This document shows positions 17,319 through 25,306 of a stretch of DNA of 64,000 nt, piece after piece (position 1 is the stretch's first letter; each line of letters starts with the position of its first letter). The stretch spans positions 170,841 to 234,840 of the forward strand of contig UCFC01000019.1 in NCBI GenBank assembly GCA_900471515.1, given 5' to 3'. The notes under the pieces are model-generated. The model worked only from the letters and a program-made list of their open reading frames with translations, was not told where the DNA came from and searched no databases. Source of the stretch: Hyphomicrobiales bacterium. GTDB taxonomy: Bacteria > Pseudomonadota > Alphaproteobacteria > Rhizobiales > Rhizobiaceae. Made by a program: the position numbers and the translations under genes.

Positions 17319-17681
17319 ATGCAGAGATTCATGATCACCGACAGTTCGGACATCGTTCGTAAGGTCGGCAAGCGAATCCTTTCCGAGCTCGATTTCCTGG
17401 TCAGCGAAGCGTCGAATGCCGAAGAGGCGCTGCAGCGCTGCCAGGCCGAACTTCCCGAATATCTGATCGTCGATTCGGGCATGGAGGGAGCGCTCGATCT
17501 CATCGCTGCCATCCGCGCCATGGATGGCGGCAAAGAGGTGAAGATCTATTATTGCGTCATCGAGGCGGATCTCAAGAAGCTGATGGCCGGCAAGCGGGCC
17601 GGGGCGACCGACTTTCTGCTCAAGCCCTTCGACCGCAAGATCCTTACCGCCGTGTTCGGAAATCGGGCAATCGCCGCCTGA
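17319..17681 (+). CDS. Single-domain response regulator
   Basis: 120 residues, a receiver domain without output. The phosphorylatable Asp52 (YLIVDSGMEG) and the conserved Lys102 (LLKPF) are present. The usual acidic pair after strand 1 is reduced to one Asp (MITDSS), and the conserved Thr/Ser after strand 4 is replaced in KIYYCVIEAD, so signalling chemistry may be altered. It lies between chpT and ctrA, 113 bases after chpT, and ends in its own terminator. A partner or phosphate sink for ChpT is a context-based guess. It does not look like CpdR. Confidence 0.85.
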   Translation: MQRFMITDSSDIVRKVGKRILSELDFLVSEASNAEEALQRCQAELPEYLIVDSGMEGALDLIAAIRAMDGGKEVKIYYCVIEADLKKLMAGKRAGATDFLLKPFDRKILTAVFGNRAIAA

Positions 17682-17705
17682 CGGGCCGCGCCAATCGTTA
17701 ACGGG

Positions 17706-17730
17706 AGCCGTCCTTCGGGGCGGCTTTTTC
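17706..17730 (+). terminator. Intrinsic terminator with UUCG loop
   Basis: AGCCGTCC (17706-17713), a TTCG tetraloop and GGGCGGCT (17718-17725) form an 8-bp stem with one G-U pair, followed by TTTTTC. It terminates the receiver gene. Confidence 0.85.
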
Positions 17731-17751
17731 ATTTCGCGATAGCCGCGCCCA

Positions 17752-17778
17752 AACAAAAATCCCGCCACTAGGGCGGGA
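17752..17778 (-). terminator. ctrA terminator
   Basis: Read on the minus strand, TCCCGCC and GGCGGGA (17760-17766 / 17772-17778) form a 7-bp hairpin followed by TTTTTGTTT. It lies 28 bases after the ctrA stop. Confidence 0.8.
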
Positions 17779-17805
17779 CTTTCAAGGATAAGGGGATTCG
17801 GCGGA

Positions 17806-18507
17806 TCAGGCGGTTTCGGCGTATTCGGCACCATCGGGCTCGCGCAGCACATAGCCGCGGCCCCAGACGGTTTCGATATAGTTGGCGCCGCCGGCAGCAT
17901 TTGCGAGCTTCTTGCGCAGCTTGCAGATGAAGACGTCGATGATCTTCAGTTCCGGCTCGTCCATGCCGCCGTAAAGGTGGTTCAGGAACATTTCCTTGGT
18001 GAGCGTAGTGCCCTTGCGGAGCGAGAGAAGCTCCAGCATCTGGTATTCCTTGCCCGTCAGGTGCACGCGCTGGCCGCCGACTTCGACGGTCTTGGCGTCG
18101 AGGTTGACGATGAGTTCGCCCGTGACGATGACCGACTGGGCATGGCCCTTGGAGCGGCGGACGATGGCGTGGATACGGGCGACGAGCTCGTCCTTGTGGA
18201 ACGGCTTGGTCATATAGTCGTCGGCGCCGAAGCCGAGACCGCGAACCTTGTCTTCGATGCCGGCCATGCCCGAAAGGATGAGGATCGGCGTCTTGACCTT
18301 CGACAGGCGGAGAGTGCGCAGCACTTCATATCCGGACATGTCGGGAAGGTTCAGATCGAGAAGGATGATATCGTAATCGTATAGCTTGCCCAGATCCACG
18401 CCTTCTTCGCCGAGATCCGTCGTATAAACATTAAAACTCTCAGATTTGAGCATCAGTTCGATGCTCTGCGCCGTAGCGCTGTCATCCTCGATGAGAAGTA
18501 CCCGCAT
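17806..18507 (-). CDS. ctrA: Cell-cycle master regulator CtrA
   Basis: 233 residues. OmpR/PhoB-type response regulator that controls cell-cycle, division and motility genes in alphaproteobacteria. Receiver domain 1-120 has the acidic pair (IEDD), phospho-Asp51 ([12 protein letters not shown]), Thr/Ser in ILSG and Lys in TKPF. The winged-helix domain (130-225) contains [20 protein letters not shown] and the C-terminal [11 protein letters not shown]. The C-terminus ends in two Ala-like residues (ETA), as in CtrA proteins degraded by ClpXP. The ATG at 18507 follows GGGGATAATT. The region upstream carries a CtrA box and three GANTC sites. Confidence 0.98.
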   Translation of the reverse strand: MRVLLIEDDSATAQSIELMLKSESFNVYTTDLGEEGVDLGKLYDYDIILLDLNLPDMSGYEVLRTLRLSKVKTPILILSGMAGIEDKVRGLGFGADDYMTKPFHKDELVARIHAIVRRSKGHAQSVIVTGELIVNLDAKTVEVGGQRVHLTGKEYQMLELLSLRKGTTLTKEMFLNHLYGGMDEPELKIIDVFICKLRKKLANAAGGANYIETVWGRGYVLREPDGAEYAETA

Positions 18508-18591
18508 AATTATCCCCTTTACCGCCGCCGAAAGGTGGCATGGCCCCCTACGCGATACCGAATAAGCTACGTGATTTGGAAGCTGCCACGA

Positions 18592-18611
18592 AATGGTTAA
18601 CAAATTCTAAT
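18592..18611 (-). promoter_or_regulatory. ctrA: Candidate CtrA box upstream of ctrA
   Basis: On the minus strand the sequence reads ATTA-N7-TTAACCAT, matching the alphaproteobacterial CtrA half-site TTAACCAT exactly, with the other half off by one base. It lies about 85-105 bases upstream of the ctrA start, suiting autoregulation. Confidence 0.55.
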
Positions 18612-18673
18612 TCACTCTGGCAAGGAGTATCGAATTTATTAAATAATTTTTCCATTTCTCTGTTTTCCAATGG

Positions 18674-18737
18674 GAATCTCAAAACCCTATTCTCAACTTC
18701 GACATTAAGAAACAGCGCTAAGTGATTCATCCGACTC
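18674..18737. promoter_or_regulatory. Cluster of three GANTC (CcrM) sites
   Basis: GAATC at 18674-18678, GATTC at 18724-18728 and GACTC at 18733-18737. GANTC is the CcrM adenine-methylation site. In Caulobacter one such site in the ctrA promoter couples transcription to replication; a similar role here is inferred. Confidence 0.6.
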
Positions 18738-18943
18738 GCTAATGAAAAGGTTCGGTTTTCCTGTCCTGGCATTTACCGAGCCTTAAATCATCGGGCCTAT
18801 CATTAACGATGCCCGTAAACGAAAGGTTACCAGCGGTAGGTTTTTGTTAATATCGCAGGAAATTTTTCGGCAAACCGTGTCAAAGCGGCGCGCAAGGGCG
18901 GTTTCAAGTTGAGCCGGGGTCTCGCATCACGGGAGTAATGCGT

Positions 18944-19294
18944 ATGAAGTCGCGAGAGAGCCTCGTTCGCCTGAAGGAGTTTCAGGTTAACGAAAAACGT
19001 CGTCAGCTGCAGCAATTGCAGATGATGATGTCCGAATTTGAACGGATGACGAAGGATCTGGAGAGCCAGATCGTCGTCGAGGAAAAGAAGTCCGGTATTT
19101 CCGACCCGAATCACTTTGCATATCCGACCTTCGCCAAGGCCGCACGTCAGCGTGCCGACAATCTTCAGGTCTCGATCAAGGAACTGAAGGTTCAGGAGGA
19201 GGCGCTGGAACTGGCGCTCGAGGAAATGCAGGCGGAATATGCCAGGGCGACGGCGCTCGAAGAGCGCGACGGCGCAGTCCGCGCCAGGGCCTGA
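18944..19294 (+). CDS. fliJ: FliJ-like flagellar export chaperone
   Basis: 116 residues, almost wholly alpha-helical coiled coil (VRLKEFQVNEKRRQLQQLQ; KELKVQEEALELALEEMQ), the length and pattern of FliJ, the soluble stalk/chaperone of the flagellar type III export ATPase. FliJ proteins are very diverged, so the name rests on pattern and on the known placement of a fliJ-like gene beside ctrA in rhizobia. The ATG at 18944 is preferred to that at 18938 because GGGAG is better spaced. A very strong terminator follows. Confidence 0.7.
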   Translation: MKSRESLVRLKEFQVNEKRRQLQQLQMMMSEFERMTKDLESQIVVEEKKSGISDPNHFAYPTFAKAARQRADNLQVSIKELKVQEEALELALEEMQAEYARATALEERDGAVRARA

Positions 19295-19340
19295 CGATAC
19301 TGCGGGCGCCGATGGCCGGCGCCTTGGGGGATTAACACAG

Positions 19341-19388
19341 AAGCCATGCATGACGGGCGCGGTGTCCGTCATGCATGGCTTTTGGTGT
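19341..19388 (+). terminator. Strong 16-bp stem terminator
   Basis: A perfect 16-bp inverted repeat, 19341-19356 with 19367-19382 allowing a base of register, encloses a loop of about 9 bases and is followed by TTTTGGTGTTTC. It ends the fliJ-like transcript and lies 24 bases from the stop of the convergent GNAT gene. Confidence 0.85.
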
Positions 19389-19411
19389 TTCTGCCGCGCC
19401 AGGCGGCTTTC

Positions 19412-19690
19412 TCAGTTCACCACGTCGTTCCATTCGGGGTGGCGCTGCGCCTGTGATTTGAAGAAGGGGCACAGCGGGATGATCTTCCAGCCGCCCTTGC
19501 GGGCCGCCTCGACCGCATGAAGGGCGAGCGCCTGGCCGACGCCCTTGCCGCGCAAAGCGTCCGGCACGCCGGTATGATCGATGATGATAAGTTTCGGCGA
19601 TGTGCGGGAATAGGTCATTTCCGCATCATGGCCTTCCACAGTCGCAACGTAGCGGCCGCCGGAACCGTTTTCCTCAATCCTGATATCCAT
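19412..19690 (-). CDS. Small GNAT acetyltransferase (YjdJ/YidJ type)
   Basis: 92 residues. Minimal GNAT domain with the acetyl-CoA loop LRGKGVGQAL and the family-specific tail IIPLCPFFKSQAQRHPEW, typical of the small YjdJ-like acetyltransferases; the Cys in LCPF is conserved there. The substrate is unknown. The ATG at 19690 is preceded by CAGGAG at ideal spacing. It is divergent from the PqiA-like gene, about 100 bases away. Confidence 0.88.
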   Translation of the reverse strand: MDIRIEENGSGGRYVATVEGHDAEMTYSRTSPKLIIIDHTGVPDALRGKGVGQALALHAVEAARKGGWKIIPLCPFFKSQAQRHPEWNDVVN

Positions 19691-19792
19691 GCCTGTCTCC
19701 TGAAGAATTATATGGCCGGAAGCGTGACATGGCCGCATCGGCATGCCAAGCGTGGCGGCAGGAGACAGTGTGTTCAAAAGGGGCGGGGAAAC

Positions 19793-20257
19793 TTGAACAG
19801 GCTTGCGGCGATCCGGCCCGTTCTCATGGTAGCGGCGCCGTTCCTGCTGGCGCTCGGCCTTGTGCTTCCGCTCATCCGTTTCGAGAAGCTCTGGTTCTTC
19901 GACGAGACGCCGTCATTCCTGCAGATCGTGGCTTCGCTCTGGACCGGCGGCGACATGGCGCTTGCGGCGCTCGTTGCGCTTGTCTCGATCGTGCTGCCGG
20001 TTCTGAAGTTGATCGGGATTGCGGCTGAATCGGAGGCTGCCGGCGGCACCGGCAGCCTGTTTTATCGCAATGTCGTGCCGCATCTGTCCAAGTGGTCTAT
20101 GATGGATGTGCTGCTCGTCGCGATCGTGATTGCGGCGGCGAAGACGACGGGACTTGCGAATGCGTTTACGCAGCCCGGCCTCTGGTGTTACGCGGCCTCG
20201 GCAATGATTTCGGGCCTTCTTCATTCCCTCAAGGGAAATGCGTCCGGCCCGAAATAA
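19793..20257 (+). CDS. PqiA-like inner-membrane protein
   Basis: About 154 residues with four transmembrane helices and the paraquat-inducible protein A core: LPLIRFEKLWFF (first loop), FLQIVASLWTGGD, VSIVLPVLKLIG, HLSKWSMMDVLLVAIVIAAAKTTG. PqiA family proteins take part in lipid transport to the outer membrane with MCE proteins; no MCE gene is nearby. The start is probably the TTG at 19793, with a G-rich ribosome site just upstream; no in-frame ATG fits well. It ends 15 bases from the end of convergent sciP. Confidence 0.8.
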   Translation: MNRLAAIRPVLMVAAPFLLALGLVLPLIRFEKLWFFDETPSFLQIVASLWTGGDMALAALVALVSIVLPVLKLIGIAAESEAAGGTGSLFYRNVVPHLSKWSMMDVLLVAIVIAAAKTTGLANAFTQPGLWCYAASAMISGLLHSLKGNASGPK

Positions 20258-20272
20258 TCAGCGAATGGTGGC

Positions 20273-20548
20273 TCAGTGGCGGTATTGCTGGATGCGCGTG
20301 GTGCGCAGGCCGGCGAGACCATGGCTGTTGATGGAGGACTGCCAGGACAGGAATTCTTCGACAGTGAGCGTGTACCGCTCGCAGGCTTCTTCCAAGCTCA
20401 ACAGGCCACCGCGAACTGCCGCGACAACCTCTGCCTTCCGGCGGATGACCCAGCGCCGCGTATTGGGCGGCGGAAGATCCGCAATCGTCAGGGGGCTGCC
20501 ATCGGGGCCGATGACATATTTCACTCGGGGACGTATCATTTCGGTCAT
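20273..20548 (-). CDS. sciP: CtrA inhibitor SciP (DUF1153)
   Basis: 91 residues. Small helix-turn-helix protein that binds CtrA and blocks its activation of target promoters during G1. The family core is complete: PRVKYVIGPDGSPLTIADLP, TRRWVIRRKAEVVAAVRGGL, LEEACERYTLTVEEFLSWQ. The ATG at 20548 (next Met at 20539) follows GAGAG, and that ribosome-site region overlaps a GANTC motif. About 1.8 kb from ctrA, so the activator and its inhibitor are encoded in the same block, with a candidate CtrA box upstream. Confidence 0.95.
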   Translation of the reverse strand: MTEMIRPRVKYVIGPDGSPLTIADLPPPNTRRWVIRRKAEVVAAVRGGLLSLEEACERYTLTVEEFLSWQSSINSHGLAGLRTTRIQQYRH

Positions 20549-20550
20549 TG

Positions 20551-20555
20551 GACTC
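20551..20555. promoter_or_regulatory. sciP: GANTC site at the sciP ribosome-binding region
   Basis: GACTC (GAGTC on the minus strand) lies 3-7 bases upstream of the sciP ATG, inside the GAGAG ribosome-binding stretch. It is a potential CcrM methylation site. Confidence 0.5.
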
Positions 20556-20599
20556 TCTACACAACGCAAGACCACGGGCGCCACTCTAACTTGCCACAT

Positions 20600-20616
20600 T
20601 TAAAAATTGCCTAAAC
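20600..20616. promoter_or_regulatory. sciP: Candidate CtrA box upstream of sciP
   Basis: TTAA-N7-CTAAAC, differing by one base in the second half-site from TTAA-N7-TTAA. It is 52-68 bases upstream of the sciP start, a position suited to activation by CtrA as in Caulobacter. Confidence 0.45.
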
Positions 20617-20947
20617 GCATCGTAAGACTTTGATAACAAATTTAGACGCGCGCCCGGACGGCTGATTTGCGGGTGCCTGCCGTTACGTCAATTTGAGGCG
20701 GCTGCATGGGAGCCATGCGGAATAAATGTTACATATTCTTGCCGGACAATCTTATAAGCGCTGCAACATAAGTATGAGCGCAAAGACTTCGTTTCCGCTC
20801 TTCTCGCAGTATCAATAAAGATTGCCGTTTGATTGCTTCGTGTCCTTCGGATGCGGGGCAAATGCCGTCTTTCCGATCGTCCGGCGCGTCCAATCCGCGG
20901 CCGGTTGCGAGGCAGAGCCGAAGCCAGGCCCGTGAAGGAACACGAGA

Positions 20948-21694
20948 ATGAAGAGACGTGAACGCGCAGTCCGCGACTGCGCCGATGATGCCGCATTTTC
21001 TGCGTCCGAGGCCCGTTTTGCCGGCGTTTCCGCCGTCGACGGCCCAAGCCGCCTGGACGCGCTGGCGAAGGCCGCCGGGTTCGAATATTACCTGTTTTCC
21101 GTCTTCCCGCGCGGGGACCGCACGGCCTTTCTCGAAAACAAGCTGGTCAGCAACTGGCCGCAGAGCCTCATCAATTTCTATGAGGAGGCGGACCTCTTCT
21201 ATTGCAGCAAGCTGGTCGCCGTCATGAAGCGCACGATCATGCCCGTCTTCTGCGAGGAGGGGCCTTTCGGCGGCAATGCGGCGAATCAGGAAAACCGCCG
21301 TCTCAACACGATGTTTCAGATGCACGGGCTGCAGCGCACTTTCGCGTTCGCGCTGCACGACGCTGACCTGAAACAATACATATTCGCTTTTTCGGGTGCG
21401 CGCGCCATGCCTTCGCACGAGGAGGCGATGGCGTTGCTCTATGGCTGCATGGAGCTCCTGGACACGCTGCCGGGCGACGAGAAGCCGGAAGACCGGCCAT
21501 CCGAAACGCTCACCCGGCGCGAGATCGAATGTCTGCGCTGGTCGGCTGCAGGCAAGAGCAGCGACGAAATTGCGATCATTCTCGACCTGTCGTCGCACAC
21601 GGTGGTGGGATATTTGAAGAGCGCGATGCGCAAGCTGGATTCGGTCAACCGCATGCAGGCGGTTGCCCGGGCATTCCGGTACCGGCTGCTGTAA
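20948..21694 (+). CDS. LuxR-family transcriptional regulator (solo)
   Basis: 248 residues. The N-terminal ~170 residues resemble the autoinducer-binding domain (FEYYLFSVFPRGD; SNWPQSLINFYEEADLFY), and the C-terminal 65 carry the LuxR helix-turn-helix (LTRREIECLRWSAAGKSSDEIAIILDLSSHTVVGY, about 188-222). No LuxI synthase is in the window, so it is a solo, and the ligand may not be an acyl-homoserine lactone. It ends 21 bases before the end of the convergent exopolysaccharide sugar-transferase gene. Its position beside sciP is suggestive, not proof, of a motility or polysaccharide role. Confidence 0.85.
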   Translation: MKRRERAVRDCADDAAFSASEARFAGVSAVDGPSRLDALAKAAGFEYYLFSVFPRGDRTAFLENKLVSNWPQSLINFYEEADLFYCSKLVAVMKRTIMPVFCEEGPFGGNAANQENRRLNTMFQMHGLQRTFAFALHDADLKQYIFAFSGARAMPSHEEAMALLYGCMELLDTLPGDEKPEDRPSETLTRREIECLRWSAAGKSSDEIAIILDLSSHTVVGYLKSAMRKLDSVNRMQAVARAFRYRLL

Positions 21695-21715
21695 CAGCCG
21701 ATACCCTTTATTCCA

Positions 21716-22432
21716 TCAGAAGCCTTTGCCGCCGTTCAGCTCGGAAATCAGCGTTCCGACGATGATGCGCATGTCCATCAGCAGCGAGAAGTTCTCGACA
21801 TAATAGAGATCGCTGGCGATGCGGGCGCGCGCCTTGGCCGGGCGGTCCGTCGGGCCGCGCAGGCCGCGCATCTGCGCCAGGCCGGTGATGCCCGGACGCA
21901 TGGCGTGGCGGTGATGATATTGCGGAACGAGTTCTTCGTAGAGCATGCCGCCGGCACGCATGCCGATCGCGTGGCAGCGCGGTCCGACGACCGACATGTC
22001 GCCCTTCAGCACGTTGAGAAGCTGCGGCAGCTCGTCAATGTTCGAGCGACGCAGGAAGGCGCCGACGCGGGTGACGCGGGGGTCGTTCTTGACCGTCTGC
22101 GCGACGCCGGTGACGTCCTGCATGTCCGTGCGCATGGAACGGAACTTGTAGACCTTGATGGCGCGGCAGTTCTTGCCCCAGCGCGTCTGCTTGAAAAGAA
22201 CGGGACCGGGGCTGTCCATCTTGATCAGGGCTGCGACGACCAGGAGCAGCGGGGCAAGCACGATGAGCGCGCTGATCGAGGCAAAAATATCGAAGGCTCG
22301 CTTCAGCACGAACTGCACCGAGGCGGGGGGCGGAACGATGCTGTCGAGTGCGGTAACTGGGAACCTCGCGTTGACCTGACGAACAGGCGTAACGCGAAAG
22401 CTCTCTTCAGAAATACTTTTGTTAAGGTCCAT
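21716..22432 (-). CDS. Exopolysaccharide priming sugar transferase
   Basis: About 238 residues. Transfers a sugar-1-phosphate to undecaprenyl phosphate, the first step of polysaccharide repeat-unit assembly at the inner membrane. The bacterial sugar transferase core is present: [20 protein letters not shown] (membrane segment), [49 protein letters not shown] and [10 protein letters not shown]. It resembles ExoY/PssA-type proteins of rhizobia; the exact sugar is unknown. The start is uncertain: ATG 22432, or TTG 22441 which has a better AAGGG site. A long gene-free region lies upstream. Confidence 0.9.
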   Translation of the reverse strand: MDLNKSISEESFRVTPVRQVNARFPVTALDSIVPPPASVQFVLKRAFDIFASISALIVLAPLLLVVAALIKMDSPGPVLFKQTRWGKNCRAIKVYKFRSMRTDMQDVTGVAQTVKNDPRVTRVGAFLRRSNIDELPQLLNVLKGDMSVVGPRCHAIGMRAGGMLYEELVPQYHHRHAMRPGITGLAQMRGLRGPTDRPAKARARIASDLYYVENFSLLMDMRIIVGTLISELNGGKGF

Positions 22433-23107
22433 GACGCTCAAGGATCTACCCTTTGTATTTTGAAGCTTTCGGCGGTGTCATTCGCTGGCTTGGTTAGCGC
22501 CAGAATAAGGCGCGACAATGTTAGGCGACGTTTAACCCTACTACATCCTAAATTTGCGACATTTGTTTAACCGAGTCCAGAGAAATTTCGCATCGCAGCA
22601 AACTTCGCAGTTGCGTTAAGTTTATGCAAAATCAGGAGTTTTATTTTTCAACCGGGATTTTTATTAGGAATTTTATGTGCTTGGCAGATTCGGGACAGCA
22701 AACGACGGTTGTGATGGTTGTGGCCTACACCGTGCCAAAACGTGCCATTCCCGTCGGCGCCAAGGCGATCCTGGCCCTGCCGGAATGGAATTGGTCGTCT
22801 ATTGTGCCGGAATGGGAGCGAGGGGAGGCGGCCGGAACCAACCTTCCGAAACTATGGTCTGACTGCCACAATTATGTCTGCCTGTCGCGGCGATGTTACC
22901 GAAGTCACATTGGGGCGGCGGCGCGGATTGTGGCGACATTGTGTCAAGGCGCATGCGGCCGCAAGGTGGCGCACGGGTTATCGAGGTGAAAAGCGGAGAC
23001 GGAAATTGCCGGGTGATTCTCCCGGCCGGAAACATCCGGGCTCGGGTGCCCGGCAGTCGCGCGGAACAATGCCGCGACAAAGGCAAAGACGCCGGGGGCG
23101 GCGATCG
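22433..23107. other. Long gene-free region upstream of the sugar transferase
   Basis: 675 bases. The half next to the sugar transferase (to about 22700) is AT-rich with several TTTAAC / GTTAAG elements and is likely its promoter and operator region. The other half is GC-rich. An open frame exists on the plus strand at 22624-22989, but its composition is not protein-like (many Cys/Trp/Arg, no domain, no ribosome site), so it is not called. Confidence 0.5.
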
Positions 23108-23905
23108 TTATGCCTGCTCAAGCACAGGCTTGGTGCCGCCCCAGGAGACGAAGTGGGGATTTGCGAAGTCGAAATCGGCAGCCGCACCGGTCTTGCCGTA
23201 GATGAGCGGCCGGCCGTCCATCGTCACGGTCGAACCGCCTGCCGCGCGCAGCACTGCGTCGCCGGCTGCGGTATCCCACTCCATCGTGCGGGTGAAACGC
23301 GGGTAGACGTCGGCCTTGCCTTCCGCCAGCAGACAGAATTTCAGGGACGAGCCGATATTGGTGCATTTGGAGATCGCATGTTTCGCAAGGAAGAGGCCGG
23401 TCTCGGGACTGTCGTGCCGAAAGCTTGCGAGCGCCAGGGTTTCCGCCGGCCGCTTGCGCACTTTGATCGGCATTCTTGCCTTTACGGCAAAATTCTCGTC
23501 GATCACCAGCTTTTCCGCATGCGCGCGCTCGCCGGAAAATGCGATGCCGAGGGCCGGGGCAAAAACGATGCCGGCGACGGGAGCGCCATTTTCCACATAG
23601 GCGATGTTGACCGTGAATTCCTGGCGCTTGTCCAGGAATTCGCGGGTGCCGTCGAGTGGATCGACGAGGAAGAACGACTTTCCGGCGATGTCGGGCACCT
23701 TGCCGGCGGCCACCGATTCTTCGGCGATGACGGGGATGTCGGGGAAATCGCGTTCCAGATGCGTCAGTATGATGCGCTCGGCCTCCCGGTCGGCGACCGT
23801 CACGGGGCTTTCGTCAGCCTTCATTTCCACCGGGCAGCCGTTGCAGAAGACCTCGATGATGGCCCTGCCGGCTTCGAGCGCCGCCCGTTCAAATGTGCTC
23901 AGCAT
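23108..23905 (-). CDS. cysQ: 3'(2'),5'-bisphosphate nucleotidase
   Basis: 265 residues of the inositol-monophosphatase superfamily. CysQ hydrolyses 3'-phosphoadenosine 5'-phosphate (PAP) from sulfate assimilation. The metal-binding motifs are complete: DESPVTVADREAE, IAEES, DPLDGTREFL (signature 1) and EWDTAAGDAVLRAAGG (signature 2). DGTREF with KSFFLVDPLDGT favours CysQ over SuhB. The ATG at 23905 (AGGATC upstream) is chosen over an upstream ATG at 23962. It is a separate unit; no sulfate genes are adjacent. Confidence 0.92.
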   Translation of the reverse strand: MLSTFERAALEAGRAIIEVFCNGCPVEMKADESPVTVADREAERIILTHLERDFPDIPVIAEESVAAGKVPDIAGKSFFLVDPLDGTREFLDKRQEFTVNIAYVENGAPVAGIVFAPALGIAFSGERAHAEKLVIDENFAVKARMPIKVRKRPAETLALASFRHDSPETGLFLAKHAISKCTNIGSSLKFCLLAEGKADVYPRFTRTMEWDTAAGDAVLRAAGGSTVTMDGRPLIYGKTGAAADFDFANPHFVSWGGTKPVLEQA

Positions 23906-24400
23906 GATCCTGCCGTTCGTCCGCGAATTCGCCTTGAGACTGCTGCGCCTCATATAGTGCATGGGAGCCCTTGCCGCATCCCCTTGCCGGGAAGCTGCAA
24001 CTCTAGCACAGGCTCGCAGGCCGGCACAAAGCGCATCGTGAGCGATGCTCGTGAAATGGCATTCGCAATTGCCGGCATCCCGGAGGCTGAAATTTCGCCA
24101 TCTTCCTTATTTGTGGAATAGATTACGCACGAGGCGGGTATTTCCTGACCGGGTTCGCGCCAAAAGATTAATGGCTCTGGCTAAAAATTTGCCATTTCAT
24201 GCCGTTTTTGTGTGGATTTTGGTTCGAATTGCGCCATTTAAGCCTGTTTGCCCAAAATTCTGGCCCAGTAAATCCTTTTTGTCTTCACATTTCCGACGAA
24301 ACCGCTATGCAATGCGACTAGTGGCTCGTGTGAAAGCACGTGCGATAAAACCAATAAGAGATGCAACTTAAATTTGGTTCGCATCCAGGGGAAATGACAT
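23906..24400. other. Gene-free region before the liv operon
   Basis: 495 bases, GC-rich near cysQ and AT-rich toward livH (about 24110-24380). It presumably holds the liv promoter. No open frame, repeat or convincing operator was recognised. Confidence 0.4.
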
Positions 24401-25303
24401 ATGGAGTATTTCGTCCAGCAGCTCTTCAACGGGCTGACTCTCGGATCCATCTATGGCCTTGTGGCTATTGGCTATACGATGGTTTACGGCATTATCGGCA
24501 TGATCAACTTCGCCCATGGCGACATTTTCATGCTTGGTGGTTTCGCTGCTCTTATCGTCTTTCTCGTTCTCACATCCATCTTTGCAGGTCTTCCGGTAGC
24601 CGTGCTGCTGCTGGCAATGCTTGTGGTCGCGATGCTGATGACGAGTTTGTGGAACTGGACGATCGAGCGCGTCGCCTACCGTCCGCTGCGCGGTTCGTTC
24701 CGCCTGGCGCCGCTGATTACCGCGATCGGCATGTCGATCACGCTGTCCAACTTCATCCAGGTCACGCAGGGTCCGCGCAACAAGCCGATCCCGCCGCTCG
24801 TCGGCACGGTCTACAATATCGGCGGCATTTCGATCTCGCTGAAGCAGATCATCATCATTGTCGTGACGGTCGTCCTGCTTGCCGCCTTCTGGTATCTCGT
24901 CAACAAGACGGCGCTCGGGCGCGCCCAGCGCGCAACCGAACAGGACCGCAAGATGGCGGCGCTGCTCGGCGTCAATGTCGACCAGACCATTTCCATTACC
25001 TTCGTCATGGGTGCGGCGCTCGCTGCCGTCGCCGGCACGATGTTCCTGATGTACTACGGTGTCGCGTCCTTCACGGATGGCTTCATCCCGGGCGTCAAGG
25101 CCTTCACCGCGGCCGTTCTCGGCGGCATCGGCTCGCTGCCGGGCGCCGTTCTCGGCGGGCTGATGATCGGCCTCATCGAATCCCTGTGGTCGGCCTATTT
25201 CACCATCGCGTACAAGGATGTCGCCACCTTCGCCATCCTTGCATTCGTGCTGATCTTCAAGCCGACGGGCATCCTCGGGCGACCGGAAGTCGAGAAGGTA
25301 TAA
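24401..25303 (+). CDS. livH: Branched-chain amino acid ABC permease LivH
   Basis: 300 residues, about eight transmembrane helices; one of two membrane subunits of a high-affinity leucine/isoleucine/valine importer. The LivH family opening FVQQLFNGLTLGSIYGLVAIGYTMVYGIIGMINFAHGD is clear, and the EAA-like loop is near GRAQRATEQDRKMAALLGVN. It starts at ATG 24401 after GGGGAAATG and is 3 bases from livM. First gene of livHMGF-x-livK. Confidence 0.95.
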   Translation: MEYFVQQLFNGLTLGSIYGLVAIGYTMVYGIIGMINFAHGDIFMLGGFAALIVFLVLTSIFAGLPVAVLLLAMLVVAMLMTSLWNWTIERVAYRPLRGSFRLAPLITAIGMSITLSNFIQVTQGPRNKPIPPLVGTVYNIGGISISLKQIIIIVVTVVLLAAFWYLVNKTALGRAQRATEQDRKMAALLGVNVDQTISITFVMGAALAAVAGTMFLMYYGVASFTDGFIPGVKAFTAAVLGGIGSLPGAVLGGLMIGLIESLWSAYFTIAYKDVATFAILAFVLIFKPTGILGRPEVEKV

Positions 25304-25306
25304 ATC

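Larger units (their letters stand above)
18508..18943 (-). promoter_or_regulatory. ctrA upstream region, AT-rich
   Basis: 435-base gene-free, AT-rich stretch between divergent ctrA and the fliJ-like gene. It holds a CtrA-box-like sequence near ctrA, a cluster of three GANTC motifs (18674-18737), and looser TTAA elements near 18802-18820. It probably contains promoters for both genes. Promoter boxes were not assigned with confidence. Confidence 0.6.
20549..20947. promoter_or_regulatory. sciP / luxR divergent intergenic region
   Basis: About 400 bases without a supported gene. It contains a GANTC site adjoining the sciP start, a CtrA-box-like element, and an AT-rich centre (20620-20830). The regulator gene on the plus strand begins at 20948 after GAACACGAG. 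Nothing else was seen. Confidence 0.5.

Noticed and set aside
18800..18825. Possible second CtrA box near the fliJ-like gene (TTAA elements around 18802-18820)
   Set aside because: Spacing between TTAA halves does not fit N7 and more than one base is off.
22624..22989. 121-codon open frame in the gap upstream of the sugar transferase
   Set aside because: No ribosome site, odd composition and no recognisable domain; promoter DNA is more likely.
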